Shown here piece after piece: positions 42,072 through 54,555 of a DNA stretch of 64,000 nucleotides; the first letter of the stretch is position 1; every line of letters begins with the position of its first letter. The stretch is from positions 310,001-374,000 of the forward strand of contig BDDD01000309.1 in assembly GCA_001972305.1 (NCBI GenBank), read 5' to 3'. Made by a program: the position numbers and the translations under genes. This DNA is from Cephalotus follicularis (taxonomy: Eukaryota > Streptophyta > Magnoliopsida > Oxalidales > Cephalotaceae). The notes beneath the pieces are model-generated. The model did not search any database. It saw nothing but the letters and a program-made list of their open reading frames with translations, and was not told where the DNA came from.

Positions 42072-44955
42072 TGTGACATCCGTGTCCTTGTACGGTCTGT
42101 GTCTGTGAGCCTACGTGGCTTCTATCTGTCTGTCGGTCTGTTAATCTGTTTTCTGGCATTCATGATATGCATCATGACATTATTTAAATTTTTACGATTT
42201 TATTCTGATGGTTTTCTGCATAAGAAATTGATTTGCCTTTCCGTAAAATTTAATGATGCTTTTCTGAAACTGCTGCTGATTTCAGAAAATTGGCTAAGTG
42301 GTATGTCCTAAACATCCAATTTCTGTCCGTAACGGTTAAATTCTGGGCAAAAACTCAGTCCGTTTTGGGTTGCATAAATATGGAAAATGCAAATTTTTGG
42401 GCATTTTTATGCCATTTCTCCCATCTCTCCCGCTCTCTCTCTCCTCTCTCCCGTCTCTCTCCACGTTCTGACTTCTGCCGCCGGTGTCAGTGCCGATCTG
42501 ACGCCGGCGAGGGTACCAACGGGACCGCCTCATCGTCCCGGTCACACCTAGCCCCTCCCCTGCACCGGCCGACGTCTCCACCGGCGTGCGCAAGGTCTTC
42601 TCTCTCCTGGCCCATGTTCTTCGTCGTTTCTCCGTCTCCGGTGGTCGTCACGGCAAGGCGAGGGCAGATTCGGACTCCTGGCGTCACGGTCGTTCGAGCG
42701 GTACCGACCTCGACCCGTGACGACGTCGGGAACGGCGATCTCCGGCGAAGGGCAGCCGCGGTCAACCCGGCCGTTCCGGCCAAACGCGGCGGTTTCACGG
42801 CAAACGCGCCCCAGATCCGTGCTCCCCGGCGTCCAGCGGTCCAGATGCGACCTTTGCGATCCACCGGCGACGCGCATGGCTGTCACGCGCCGGCCACCGG
42901 CGGCGCGTGGGCCCACGCGCCGGCGAACCTCCGACGAGGAACTTCGGACAGTTTTTCCGACTCCGTTCTCTGCGGCGATGTCATCCGTTCCAGTTCCGCT
43001 GCGGGATTCTGACTCTGTGATCAGTTTCATCAACTTTCGGTAAATTCTGAAACCTTTTCCGTTAGTTCTGTTTTCCGCTGTTTTCTGCATATCTGTATCT
43101 GTTTTTGCTGCATATGAACTGAATTGCTTATATGACTCGAATTGGATAACCTGGACGACCACTTGGACTAGCTTTAATGATTTGGACTAGATTTAATGTT
43201 TTCGAACGGATGTTTAAATAAGAGGTTTAAAAGATGTTTTAATGATCGAACTTCTGTTCTGTTAACCGGATTGATCGGTTATAGTTTTCTGACATCTGCA
43301 CGCATTACATTGCATAAAGCTTTTCACGTCTTTGTACGTGTTTGAGTCTGATATGTCTGTAGTCTGTTGTCTGTCTAAGTTCTGATAGTCTGTTGTCTGT
43401 ATGTCTGTCTGTCTGTTGGCAGATGATCCTGCCTTTGAGGTCGGCCATGGAGGCGACCAGTCGAGGGACTCGCTCGTCTGTACTGTGAGTGGAACCCCTT
43501 TCTTTAACCATTTTTACTCTGAAATGTTTTAATGTTATGAATGTATGAGCATGTTTGCTTATCTATTTTCTGTATCTGAATTAACTTGGTTTTAGTTCAT
43601 TTTCTGAAATCTGTTTAAATTTTAATGTCTGAAACTTTCATTTACTGTTTTCAAATGCTCGCACAGCTATAGTCATAGTATGACGCTATTTTCGGTTATA
43701 TCTGTATTTGATAAGAAAACGATTTCCGAATCTGTATAAATCTGTTTTGACGGCTCTGCCGATCTCTGTATCTGCTTAAGTCTGTTTTGAGAAAATCTGA
43801 GATTCTGAGATTCTGTGTTTCTGAAATCGGTTTAAATATATCTTGATGCTCTGGGATCTCGGTATTGTATTATATATATATATATCTGATGCCCATGAGA
43901 GGCACTGTCTACGCGGTAGACTTTCTGTTTATGATACTTTGATACGACGGTATCATTGCCCTTCTGTTCTGCTGGACGTTCGGCCCGACGGGGCCCAGGC
44001 GTCAACCTTACCTAGTAGACCCAGTGCATCTTTATATGTTTATTCTGTTTAAACGTTGTTGGATACTATATGTATATCTGAGATTCTGAGGAATTGAATC
44101 TATTTTGAGAAAAGAATCTGACTTTCTGCTAATTCTGTTAACTTTGGATTTATAAATCGATTTTAGAATTATATTCTGTCTAAGTTGTTTTAATCTGTTT
44201 TATAAGTCTGTGTTTGGACTTTATTTTTGTTTCCGAAACTTCTGTTTAAGTTTATTTTATACTTTTGTTTTATCTTTTCTGTAAAGATATTTATATGCGA
44301 GCAAAAACTCTGCGGAGTCTTTTGTTCCATCTCACTAGTCCTGTGGACTAACCCTCTCTTCTGTTTTCTGTTTTTAGTTCTGACAGGTTAGTCTGCTGCG
44401 CTTTGTCAGCTGGAGTCTGTTTGTCTGCTGAGGTGAGACCATATAAAGGGCATGCTACTAGCGTCAGCATATGCATATCATCATTTCATTAGTATTTAAA
44501 TTTCTGCATTTCATATGTTTTTATATAACTGTTTTAGTTTTGTTTAAAAAGGTTTGAACCCTATTCAGGTTTTTAAGTTTTGTTAATACGGTTGAGGCAG
44601 AACCCAACCCATTACTTGTTTTCTGTTTATATTACGATCTGCTGAGGGCTGAGCCCATTACAAACTGTTTCCTCCTTCGGGAGTGTGTTTTTATAAATTG
44701 TGTTTTTCTTTACAGGGGGCATAGTCCTATAAACGAATACTACATGCCCGATTTTTGTAAAATTTTAAGAGTTAGAATTATTTTCAAGTTTTTCAAGAAA
44801 CTGTTCTGTTTTCTTTATGTTTTGAAGATTTCTTCTGTTTTAAAATGCTTTTCTGAATCTCTGTTCTGCTGAACCTACGAGGTGAGTCTCTGTTGGGAGG
44901 CTTGGCCTCGTAGCGGGCGCGACGGATTCCAGCGGGTCTGGGTCCGGGCGTCACA
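42072..44955 (+). mobile_element. Solo LTR (2884 bp) inside the B-family solo LTR
   Basis: TGTGACATCCGTGTCC...GGTCCGGGCGTCACA is flanked by ATGTC at 42067-42071 and 44956-44960. It has a CT-rich leader near 42420, a GC-rich stretch near 42480-42960, and the GGCATAGTCCTATAAACG block shared with element C. Open frames in the GC-rich part overlap on both strands and are not convincing genes. Confidence 0.9.
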
Positions 44956-45304
44956 ATGTCGATAAGTGGTGATGTCTAATAGAGAAATGGGAATGTTCGT
45001 CCAACGTTCCGAACTTAGACTCACGACACTTATGACTCAAGAAATCAAGAAATCAATCAATAACCAATAGACGGTGACAATCAAATAACGAGATAGGAAA
45101 GAACATCTATCCGGTCAAAAAAAGTCACTGGATCGTCACCTATGACTCAAGTTGTCACTTTATCAATTTATCAATTCAATCTTTGAAAACCATGTAAAAC
45201 TGTGTTTCAAATTCTTGAATACCTCAAGTGAGGCTCCAGTCAAGCGGCAATGTGAAAAGGAGTTGAAAACTAGCTTTAAAACAGCTAAAAGTTTCAGTCA
45301 GCCC

Positions 45305-45660
45305 GAAAGGCATCGATGTCCTTGGCCAAAGGCATCGATGCGTATCAGGGCATACCTTTAAAACGGTAAAAGGACATTGGCGCCTTTGAAAGACATCGAT
45401 GTCTTTCTCTGTGTATGTAAAGTTCTGGACGAAGACGTCGATGTCTTTGGACAAAGACGTCGACGCGTTTCAATAAAAATAGCCTGGGAATGCGCATCGA
45501 TGTTCGGCATCGATGTCTTCTCTGGGGAGAAGACGTCTCAAGGAAAAGAAGTCGATGTCTTTCAAAGACATCGATGTCTTTGATACTGAATCAAGGATGT
45601 TGCACTTTAAAGCGAAAGATATCGATGTCCATGGGTTGGGGATCGGTGTCTTTGTTGGGC
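45305..45660. repeat. Palindrome cluster (B-family solo LTR)
   Basis: GAAAGACATCGATGTCTTTC, AAGACGTCGATGTCTTT, AAAGACGTCGACGCG and others, matching the cluster of the B LTRs in reverse orientation. Confidence 0.82.
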
Positions 45661-46426
45661 AGGGTCGATTTTTGTGCAGAAAACCAGCAAATCTCAAGTC
45701 AAAATTCATTTAAAACTCATTCTTTGAAAACCAAGGGTTAAAATCGGTCCTTTAAGGTTAGTAAAACTTGTTACAACCTTCCAGTATCAGTTTCAATCTT
45801 CCTAGATCAACTAGATCAAGGGAAATCAATAAAAACCCTAGTTTCACAATTCAATACAATATAATTATTCAATCATTCAATCAATCATGCAATTCAATCA
45901 ATCAATCAATTAAGTAATAAGCAATACAAGTAGAGAAGTCCTACCTATAATCGAAACTTCAACAAATGAGCTAACGATCGATCGATTGCCGGGAACACTC
46001 AAGAACCGGCTACTATGTTGTTCAATCCGCAAGGAAGAGACTTGCAATCGTTGTCCTTGTTGATGGAGAAGGATGGAGGCTGCCCAGGAGAGAGAGAGGG
46101 GAGAAGAATGAGAGAATGAAAGAATGAGAGTAAAGAATTGACTTATATAGTCAATTCTGCCGATTCTCTGAAACTCAGCCTGAAATTCTGACGATATATA
46201 TATATATAATCAATACAATAACAATAGGTATAAGAATACCTCAACTAAATACAATACAATACAGTTCAATACGATACAATACGGCACAATATTTACATGA
46301 ACAATGCTTAAAAGTACAAAAAGGGAATTCGGATTGTTACAGATAGAAAGGAAAACAATTAGCGAAATCGATGGCAAGCAAAAGAAAATAAAAAGCAAAA
46401 CAAAAAAGAATCATAGATTAATTTTT

Positions 46427-47494
46427 GGGTAAATTATAAAAACCCCTATAAAGTTTAGATCCATTAAAACTGTATCCCCTCTATTTTTAAATATTACAAA
46501 AAACTCATTGAGGTTGTAGTTCGTCTAACAATTTTCCTATTCCGTTAGTTTACCGTTAAGTAATCAGAAAACTCATTATATTTTTATGGAAAATCCAAAA
46601 AAGGCCTTATCCCTTTAAAAAAATTGTTTTGTTGTAGCTTCCCTACGCCATCACCAGAAGTCCATAACCCCAAACCATTACTGCCATAGCCTCAAAAACA
46701 TCAAACCTCCCCCAAATACTTTAACGATTTCAAAGTTAACCATAATGATTGTTGTACTCCATTACTTCAACACGAGTAACTATTACTTAAAAAAAAGGGT
46801 TAAAGAAAAAAATCTTGAGACAAATTTGTATAATTTCCTTTTGAGGCATTTTAATAAACATTTGGTGGGTAAGAACTCACTGTCACCACACCATTATATT
46901 CTCCTTCTCCTTCACCTCTAGAGCATTATGTTTTTGCTCATTTTCAACAAAACTCATCATGTCATTCGGTAATATTCAAAATTCAACCAGTAAAGCATCA
47001 GATATAATATCAAAATCAATATTTCATATGAACTAAAAACAAAAAGTAGAAAGGAAAAACAAAAACAAAAGAAAAGGAAGTAAAGGGGATTAATTTTAGT
47101 TTGGTTGATGATTCTAACAGGGTTTAGAGAATGGTTACAGCACCAAAATCACTGAGCAACCGCCGGCAGTGACCGAGAGAGGTAGGAGAGGCTCGAGAGA
47201 GATGCGAAATGAAGAAGAAAAAAATAAGAAAAAGGGAGAGAACAAATGGCCAGGGTTAACGAGAGAGGGAGAGATGTGGAAAAAAAAAAAGGTGGGAGAG
47301 AATTTTTTTTTTAGGAAGTAGGGTTAGTGAGTGTTTTTTTTTAAGAGGATATAATGTTAATTTAATAAAATTTAACACAAAATTTCGTCACTTTTAAAAA
47401 AATAGATGGTAGAGGTTTTTTTTGTAATATTCAAAATAATTGATGACAAATTATTACCGTGTTTAAATCTTAAAATATATTTTGTAATTTACCT
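46427..47494. mobile_element. Non-autonomous Mutator-like element, 1068 bp, 9-bp duplication
   Basis: The ends GGGTAAATTATAAAAACCC and (reverse complement of the right end) AGGTAAATTACAAAATATA form inverted repeats extending with gaps for over 60 bp. TTAATTTTT flanks both sides (46418-46426 and 47495-47503). The interior has no convincing frame. A GC-richer patch (about 47155-47200) could be captured host sequence. Confidence 0.75.
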
Positions 47495-47711
47495 TTAATT
47501 TTTATTAACAAATGCGATCACATAAGAAGCAAAAGGGCATTTTTTTTTTATTTTAAAAGCGACATAACAAGTGTACTATTTGAGTTTAATACTATTATAT
47601 TTGGCAACAGCAATTGTAAGAGTCCATGCATCCCTTATAATTTCCATTGTGATCTTCGCAAAACATGGCACATTGCAATGCATTTGTTCAACTCAACTAC
47701 AATTCAAAATT

Positions 47712-47921
47712 TATGGTAAAATTATCAACAAATAAATAGTAAATTACTATTTCAACAACTAAATACTATTCTAACAACCCCTCTAAACTCCTATAAATAG
47801 GAATGTATATGTAGAAGTTAATGAATTCATAATAAGAAATCTCTTATTTTTTCTCACTTTCTCTCTAAATCTCTTTGTAGTACAATCTTCTTTTGTAAGT
47901 TAACATCTTAAGTTTATAACA
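47712..47921 (+). repeat. 5' LTR of the copia element
   Basis: TATGGTAAAATTATCAAC to AGTTTATAACA, with TATA in CCTATAAATAGG. It matches the 3' LTR at 53364. The first bases differ between copies (TATGG versus TAATG), so the exact terminal base is uncertain. Confidence 0.85.
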
Positions 47922-47936
47922 CGTTATCAGCACGAG
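47922..47936 (+). other. Primer-binding site of the copia element
   Basis: CGTTATCAGCACGAG follows the LTR directly, the arrangement seen in many plant copia elements. Confidence 0.75.
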
Positions 47937-48475
47937 ACTCTATCCAACTGAGATTTGAGATAATTTGAATTAGTCTTTCAAATATATGTATACATATATA
48001 TACATACATATATATACATATAATAACAAAGATTAATGGTTCCACCGATTGGTCGGCGTACCGCATATGTGTGGAAACGTATATTATATATATATAATAA
48101 AGTTTCACGATTTTATCATTTGTACGGAGTGCCGACGGCTTATGAAAACGTTTGTCTCTATTATTACTTTAGCATATTACTTATATATGCTGATCACCAT
48201 ATACGTGGTGTGAAACATTGTTATGATTTATTGTTCTTGAGGCACTATTTATCTACTGGAATTGCCCAAGAGTTAGTGAGAACCTATATATTTAATATCT
48301 AATGGTATCACCTTACGATGTATAGGTGAGAACCCGTTTACAGTTTTATATATTTATATTATTTGCTTTATGATCAATTTTAATTATTACAATTATATAA
48401 TATTTGATCAATTTAATAATGTAATTAATGATATTATCATATATCTATATATATTTAATCTTGGAAATGATTATC

Positions 48476-48650
48476 ATCACTTGAGGTGGTGACTTAGTGG
48501 TAGGAAGCCGCTCGTTCATACATGAGGTCCGGCGTTCGAGTCTCGACAAACCCCATTATGCTCAAGTGGTCTCTTGCCCTGATTAAATCGGGGGAAGTGA
48601 GTGTGGCCTATGATTGCACCAATGAGGTCCCAAATTTTTTTTATTGCAGT
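48476..48650 (+). mobile_element. tRNA-derived SINE in the copia leader
   Basis: GGTGACTTAGTGGTAGGAAG is a Pol III A box and GGCGTTCGAGTCTCG a B box, about 35 bp apart as in tRNAs. A non-tRNA body (GGGGAAGTGAGTGTGGCC) and a T-rich tail follow. This is the structure of plant Au-like SINEs. Exact ends and duplication were not resolved. Confidence 0.7.
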
Positions 48651-48676
48651 AAACTTTGTTTATTTATTATGATTAA

Positions 48677-49545
48677 ATGACATTTATTTTATCTTTTGAT
48701 TCAGAGAATTGGAAATTCATTGCCCTTGATATTTTTGGAAAGAATTATCTATTTTGGGTACTTGATGTGAAACTGCATTTGAGTGCTAAGAAATTAAGGC
48801 ACACAATTGAGGAAGATAATGCAGCATCAAATGAGGAGCGCGCCACTGCGTTGATTTTCTTAAGGCATCATATTGATGATGGCCTGAAATATGAATATTT
48901 AACTGTTGAAAATCCACTTTAACTGTGCAAAACCTAAATGATAGGTTTGAGCACTTGAAAGCTGTTGTACTGCCAAATACATTGAATGATTGGTCACAGC
49001 TACGATTTCAGGATTTCAAAACAGTTTCGGAATATAATTCCACGTTATTCAAAATTGTATCACAACTAAAGATGTGTGGTGAAATTATCACCGAGGATAT
49101 GTTGTTGGAGAAAACATATCGAACATTTCATGCATCCAATGTGTTACTGCAACAACAGTATAGGTTGCACGGGTTCAAAAAGTATCGTGAACTAATTGGA
49201 TCTCTTCTTATTGCGGAGCAAAATAATGAGTTACTCCTGAAAAATCATGACAGTCGTCCGACTGGTTCAGTCCCTTTACCAGAGGTAAATGCAACATCGT
49301 CAGATTTTAGAGGATGGGGAAGAGGGCGTGGACGAGGACGTGGCAATGGAAGAAATCAAAATTTATTGGGACCACGTCATAATAATAGCATGAAATGGCA
49401 AAATCCCGATACAAAACAACGTCAAAAGTGGCGCAATCCTGGACAATCCAGCAATGCTGGACAAGCCCAAAATAGAAAGGGAAACTACAACCGATGTGGA
49501 ATGGAAGGTCATTGGTACCGTGCTTGTCGCACAGCGAAGCATTAG
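48677..49545 (+). pseudogene. Copia gag
   Basis: Two frames (48677-48922, then 48925-49545) split by a one-base-scale shift near 48922. The amino part has FGKNYLFWVLDVKLHLSAKK and ALIFLRHHIDDGLKYEYLTV. The second part has LKAVVLPNTLNDWSQLRFQD, an RGRGRGRG stretch and the zinc knuckle CGMEGHWYRAC; its expected leading Cys is replaced by Asn (YNRC region). Confidence 0.8.
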
Positions 49546-50153
49546 GTAGACTTGTACCAAGCTTCTCTAAACGAGAAAGGAAAACAAATTGAAACAAATT
49601 TTATTGGTCATTGTAATCCTTTGGAAACTACACAATCAGACTTTGTTTCAATGGGTACAACTCATTTGGACATTGCTGATTTCTTAACTGATCCAAATGA
49701 GAAAATGGACCAAGTGATTGCCGACGAAGACTTCCATCTCGGTTGATATTGTATGCCATTGTTTTAATGTTTATCACTTTTGAATAAAGTGCTTATAAAG
49801 TAATAAATGTAATATAGTTATATTTATTAATAACATGTGTGTTTTTATCTATAGATCATCATACTATGGATATTGGAGATATATGCATAGCTGACAGTGC
49901 AACGACACACACAATACTCCAGAGTGAAAAATATTTTTCACATTTAACAATAGCAAAGGCTAATGTTGGAACAATTTCTGGTACATCAGACCTAATTGAA
50001 GGTTCTGGGATGGCCAGTTTTGTGTTATCAAATGGAACACAAATGCGCATCACATATGCTTTATATTCGACACAGTCTAGAAGAAACTTGCTTAGTTTCA
50101 AAGACATTCGCCAAAATGGTTATCATATTAAAACCACAAATGAAAATGGCAAA
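49546..50153 (+). pseudogene. Copia protease region
   Basis: The frame 49839-50156 contains ICIADSATTHTILQSEKYFS, the aspartic protease site (D-S-A instead of the common D-S-G), then LIEGSGMASFVLSNGTQMRI and RNLLSFKDIRQNGYH. The stretch 49546-49838 is a linker with a stop near 49744. Confidence 0.75.
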
Positions 50154-51236
50154 TAATATCTTTATATTACTGGTAATGCTTCTGGCCGAAAGCAAATATT
50201 GAAGAAACTCCCTGGGCTTTCTTCTGAGCTATACATTATGAAAATTAGAGCAATTGAATCTCATAATGTTATGGATTCAAAAGTCATAGACTTAAAAGGG
50301 TTCATGATTTGGCATGAACGGCTAGGCCACCCAGGTGTGACAATGATGCGTCGAATCATCGAAAGTTCACATGGTCATCCACTTAAAAAATAGAAAATGC
50401 TATTGAATAATGAGAAGCATTGCATTGCTTGTTCGTAAGGAAAACTCATTATAAGATCATTTACAACAAAAGTGATTGTAGAATCTCCAAAATTCTTAGA
50501 GAGAATTCAAGGAGATATTTGTGGACCGATAAATCCACTATCTGGACCATTTCGGTATTTCATGGTCTTAATAGATGCATCGACAAGATGGTCGCATGTA
50601 TGCTTACTTTCAACTCGCAATGTTGCATTGGCGAGACTATTGGCTCAAATAAATAAATTGCGAGCACAATTTTCAGATCATCCTATAAAGTATATTCGGC
50701 TAGATAATGCTGCTAAATTTTGTTCCAAAGCATTTGATGAATATTGCATGGCAATAGGAATTACCATTGAACATTCTATTCCTTACGTACACACCCAAAA
50801 TGGGTTAGTCGAATCTCTTATAAAGAGACTTCAATTGATTGCTCGTCCTTTATTGATGAGATCACAACGCAGACTTATCCCTATATCACCTACTCAGCGG
50901 AGTAAGATAGGACCACAACGCAGACTTAGCGTTTATATGGGATTTGATTCTCCATCAATTATAAGCTATCTTGAGCCATTAACAGGTGACATGTTTACTG
51001 CACGTTATGCAGACTGTCACTTTGATGAATTGGTTTTTTCAGTGTTAGGGGGAGACAAGATTTTATTGAAAAATGAAAATGAAAATTCATGGAAAGCATC
51101 AAGATTACATAGTTTTGATCCACGTACAAATGAATGTGAACTACAAGTTCAAAGGATCATTAATTTGCAAAATATTGCTAATCAAATGCCAAATGCATTT
51201 AATGATGCTCAAAAAATGGTAAAATCTTAAATACCA
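50154..51236 (+). pseudogene. Copia integrase
   Basis: Zinc-binding start HERLGHPGVTMMRRIIESSH. The core follows with QGDICGPINPLSGPFRYFMV (first Asp), IRLDNAAKFCSKAFDEYCMA (second Asp) and HTQNGLVESLIKRLQ (Glu), then the MGFDSPSIISYLEPLTGDMF segment. Stops near 50392 and 50437 interrupt it, and a stretch after RPLLMRS is shortened. Confidence 0.8.
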
Positions 51237-51599
51237 GCTGTGAATGCTCCAGCAAGAATTGATATATCTAAAGCTAGTGAAAGCTCTATCGATATATTAA
51301 AGTCCAAACCACAGTTGAAATGTGGTAGACCAATTGGAGCCAAATATATTGTACCACGAAAATGAAAGGCAAATAAAGGTGGAGTACAAAACCCTGAAAT
51401 AACATTAACACAAGAGAATGTGTTATTGTCAGAACGCACATTGACTCCAGAGAGAGTCAAAGCCTTGAAGAGGCTGTGGGATTTCAAAATCATGAAGTCT
51501 CGATTAATTATGCACATAATGAGCAAATATGGAATCGAGATGAGATTATAGTTAATGACAAATTTGCCTATGTCATTGCATTGGATATTGTAAATCCTG

Positions 51600-53219
51600 T
51601 TATGGGTCCTGAACTACAAAGTGTTGAACAATGTCAACAAAGAAATGATTGACCAAAATGGAAAGATGCAATACAAGCAGAATTGCAATCTTTGTCCAAA
51701 AGAGAGGTATTTGGACCAATAATTCAAACACCAAATGGTGAAACCTCTGTTGGGTTCAGATGGATATTTGTTCGAAAATGAAATGAGAAAAATAAAATTG
51801 TGAGATACAAAGCAAGACTTGTAGCTCAAGGGTTCTCACAGAGACTAGGTATTGATTACCAGGAAATATATTCTCCAGTTATGGATGTAATCACTTTTCG
51901 ATTCCTAATTAGTATGGCTGCTTCGAACGGACTTGAAACTCGTCTTATGGACGTAGTAACAACATAGTTATATGGATCACTTGATAGTGACATATACATG
52001 AGAATTCCTGAAGGATTTATAGTTCCTGAATCGAACAAATCTCGCCACATGTATTCAATTAAGCTACAACGTTCGTTGTATGGATTGAAACAATATGGTC
52101 GAATGTGGTATAATCGACTAAGTGAATATTTAATCAAAGAAAGGTATACAAATGATCAAATATGTCCATGTATTTTTATCAAAAAAATCTAATGATGGAT
52201 TTGCTATTATTGCAGTATATGTGGATGACTTAAATCTTGTAGGTACTTCTGAATAGCTTACAAAGACTGCGACTTATGTAAAAGGTGTGTTTGAAATGAA
52301 AGATCTTGGAAAAACAAAATTTTGTCTTGGCATACAGGTGGAGCACATATCATCTGGGATCTTCATCCATCAATCCACATACACTGAAAAGGTTCTTAGT
52401 CGATTCAACATGGACAAAGCTTATCCTCTAAGAACTCCAATGGTAGTTCGATCTCTTGATGTCAAGAATGATCCATTTCGTCCTCAAGAAGAAGGAGAAG
52501 AAATACTTGGACCTGAAGTTCCTTATCTTAGCGCAATTGGAACACTATTGTATCTTGCAAATTGCACAAGACCTTATATTGCATTCTCTGTCAATTTACT
52601 CGCAAGATATAGCTCTACACCAACGAGAAGGCACTGGAATGAGATTAAGCACATAATGCGCTATCTGCGTGGAAACACTGATATGGGTCTATTTTATCCA
52701 AGGGGAACAAAATCAACATTGATTGGATATGCTGATGCGGGATACTTGTCTGATCCACATAAAGTAAGATCACAAACCGGTTATGACTTTACCTTTTGTG
52801 ACACTGCTATATCATGGCGATCAACAAAACAGACAATGACAGCAACTTCATCGAATCATTCAGAGATCCTTGCAATTCATGAAGTAAGCCGAGAATGTAT
52901 ATGGTTGAGATCAATGATTCAACATATACAAGAATCATGTGGATTATCCTCGATTAGAAATAATTTCACAGTAATATATGAAGATAATGCTGCTTGTATT
53001 ACACAACTCAGAGGAGGATATATCAAGAGTGATCGAATGAAACATATTTTACCAAAATTCTTTTACACCCACGAGCTTCAGAAAAATGGTGATATTGATA
53101 TACAGCAAATCCGATCAAGTGACAATTTAGAGGATTTATTTACGAAGGCATTACCAGGTACTACATTCAAGAAGCTCAGACATGATATTGGGATACGTCA
53201 GATTAAAGATTTTCATTAA
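51600..53219 (+). pseudogene. Copia reverse transcriptase and RNase H
   Basis: RT: WKDAIQAELQSLSKREVF, VRYKARLVAQGFSQRLGIDY, LYGLKQYGRMWYNRLSEYL and catalytic YVDDLNLVG. RNase H in the long frame 52287-53219: YADAGYLSDP, SNHSEILAIHEVSRECIWL and YEDNAACI, ending FTKALPGTTFKKLRHDIG. Stops at about 51649, 51780, 51966, 52254 and a frameshift near 52190 inactivate RT; the last third is open. Confidence 0.85.
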
Positions 53220-53353
53220 TACAGTTCAAGAACTTGTGAAGTTTTGTTTCAGGGGGAGACTGTACTCTTTTTCCTTCACAAAGGTTTTTATCCCAATGAG
53301 TTTTTCCTAGTAAGGTTTTAACGAGGCAGTCATAGTAATATGGAATAGAAATT

Positions 53354-53578
53354 CAAGGGGGAGTAATGTAAAATTGTCAACAAATGAATAGTGAATTTCT
53401 ATTCCAACAACCAAACACTATTCCAACAACCCCCTCTAAACTCCTATAAATAGGAATGTATTGTTATGAAGAAGTTAATGAATTCATAATAAGAAATCTG
53501 TTATTCTCTCTTACTTTCTCTCTAAATCTTTTTGTAGTGCAATATTCTTTTGTAAGTTAACCTCTTAAGTTTATAACA
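53354..53578 (+). repeat. Polypurine tract and 3' LTR of the copia element
   Basis: AAGGGGGAG (53355-53363) precedes the LTR 53364-53578. A second purine run CAGGGGGAGAC lies upstream near 53252. Confidence 0.85.
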
Positions 53579-53583
53579 AAATT

Positions 53584-53863
53584 GAATAAAATATATGTTT
53601 GGGATAAGAATAAAGAAATTCAAAACCCAATATATTAAATGTTCATCTTTATAAGTATTTTAACTCATGCGATTTGACCTGAAACTACTGTGACTATAAT
53701 TTATATTTTTTAAGTTAACCGTCTCAATTGTATAAGTTATCTACATAGGTTATTCAGATTATATTCCATTTATTAAAAATCTTTAATATACTCTAACTTC
53801 TAAATATCACACTTGTGATTAATATTTTATAAATCCAATCATTGAATTTGTAAATTCAATATA
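53584..53863. other. Spacer between the copia element and element D
   Basis: AT-rich. CACACTTGTGATTAATATTT near 53808 resembles the ends of the MITE at 38360 but is short. Otherwise nothing is recognised. Confidence 0.4.
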
Positions 53864-54510
53864 TGATATGGGAAAAAATCCCTTATAAGCCTAATCACAC
53901 GTGTCAGGAGAGGAGGACAACAACTGTCCTCCCAGGGAATGAGAGCATGGAGTATATGTCTTGTCATCAATCAAGGAAAATGTCTCCCCAAACAGTCTGA
54001 CCCGCCACACAGGCCAGGAAGCCAGTCTCGCACGCCCACGCAGCCACACAGATAGGCTGACATCCCGTCACATCGGTGTAAGGAAAGAGACTGACAAGCC
54101 GCCACAGCCCTCCAATCCATTAATGGGCTTGCGGCTATGGACACCAAATGGGAGGAGACCAAGGGAAATGTCAGGGCCACTGACATCCTCTCCCTAGGGG
54201 CAGCCAACTCCCGATTGGACGCTCATCAATCACAGACATTCCTATAAATACCAGTTCAACAGTCAATACAAAGGTCAACCATTTTTTTAGCACATAAAGA
54301 ACATGATTACTCTCTGTACAACTGCTAACTTGAGCGTCGGAGTGCCCCCGGGAGTACCACCTCCTGGACCTTCTACCTTTCTCTCTTGCTTGTGCAGGGA
54401 TTATCAGCTATCACTAAACACCCTTTCTCAGACAGATTCCCGCGTCTCCTCTAAACAAATTAAGCCCTTACACGTGGGGTACTGTTGACGGAAGGATTTC
54501 TGCATCAACA
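53864..54510 (+). repeat. 5' LTR of element D (647 bp)
   Basis: TGATATGGGAAAAAATCCC to GCATCAACA. TATA in CCTATAAATACC near 54241. The inverted repeat GGAGGACA/TGTCCTCC lies near the start, in both LTR copies. Confidence 0.92.
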
Positions 54511-54530
54511 GTTGGCACCGTCTGTGGGAA
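54511..54530 (+). other. Primer-binding site of element D
   Basis: GTTGGCACCGTCTGTGGGAA directly after the LTR; a one-base variant of the E site. Confidence 0.85.
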
Positions 54531-54555
54531 GCGCAGCAAAAAGTCATCTAGAATC

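Larger units (their letters stand above)
41058..46341 (-). mobile_element. Solo LTR of the element B family, split by a second solo LTR
   Basis: The plus strand starts TGTAACACCACGCGCCCGC and ends GGGAATTCGGATTGTTACA, the reverse of the B LTR. The flanks GATAG at 41053-41057 and 46342-46346 are a perfect target duplication. The LTR's own sequence is 41058-42066 plus 44956-46341, about 2.4 kb, close to B's 2272 bp. Confidence 0.92.
47712..53578 (+). mobile_element. Small Ty1/copia retrotransposon, complete but decayed
   Basis: LTRs at 47712-47921 and 53364-53578, with target duplication AAATT at 47707-47711 and 53579-53583. Order: primer site, gag, protease, integrase, RT, RNase H, polypurine tract. 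The LTRs are short (about 210 bp). The leader between 47937 and 48676 carries an inserted SINE. Several stops and frameshifts break gag-pol. I do not assign a copia lineage. Confidence 0.9.

Noticed and set aside
42290-43162. Overlapping long frames on both strands (240 and 204 codons)
   Set aside because: They lie in the GC-rich middle of a solo LTR with an exact target duplication; no recognisable domain.
43868-43886. Short (TA)n runs here and at 8639, 46195, 47985 as regulatory elements
   Set aside because: Simple AT microsatellites without supporting context.
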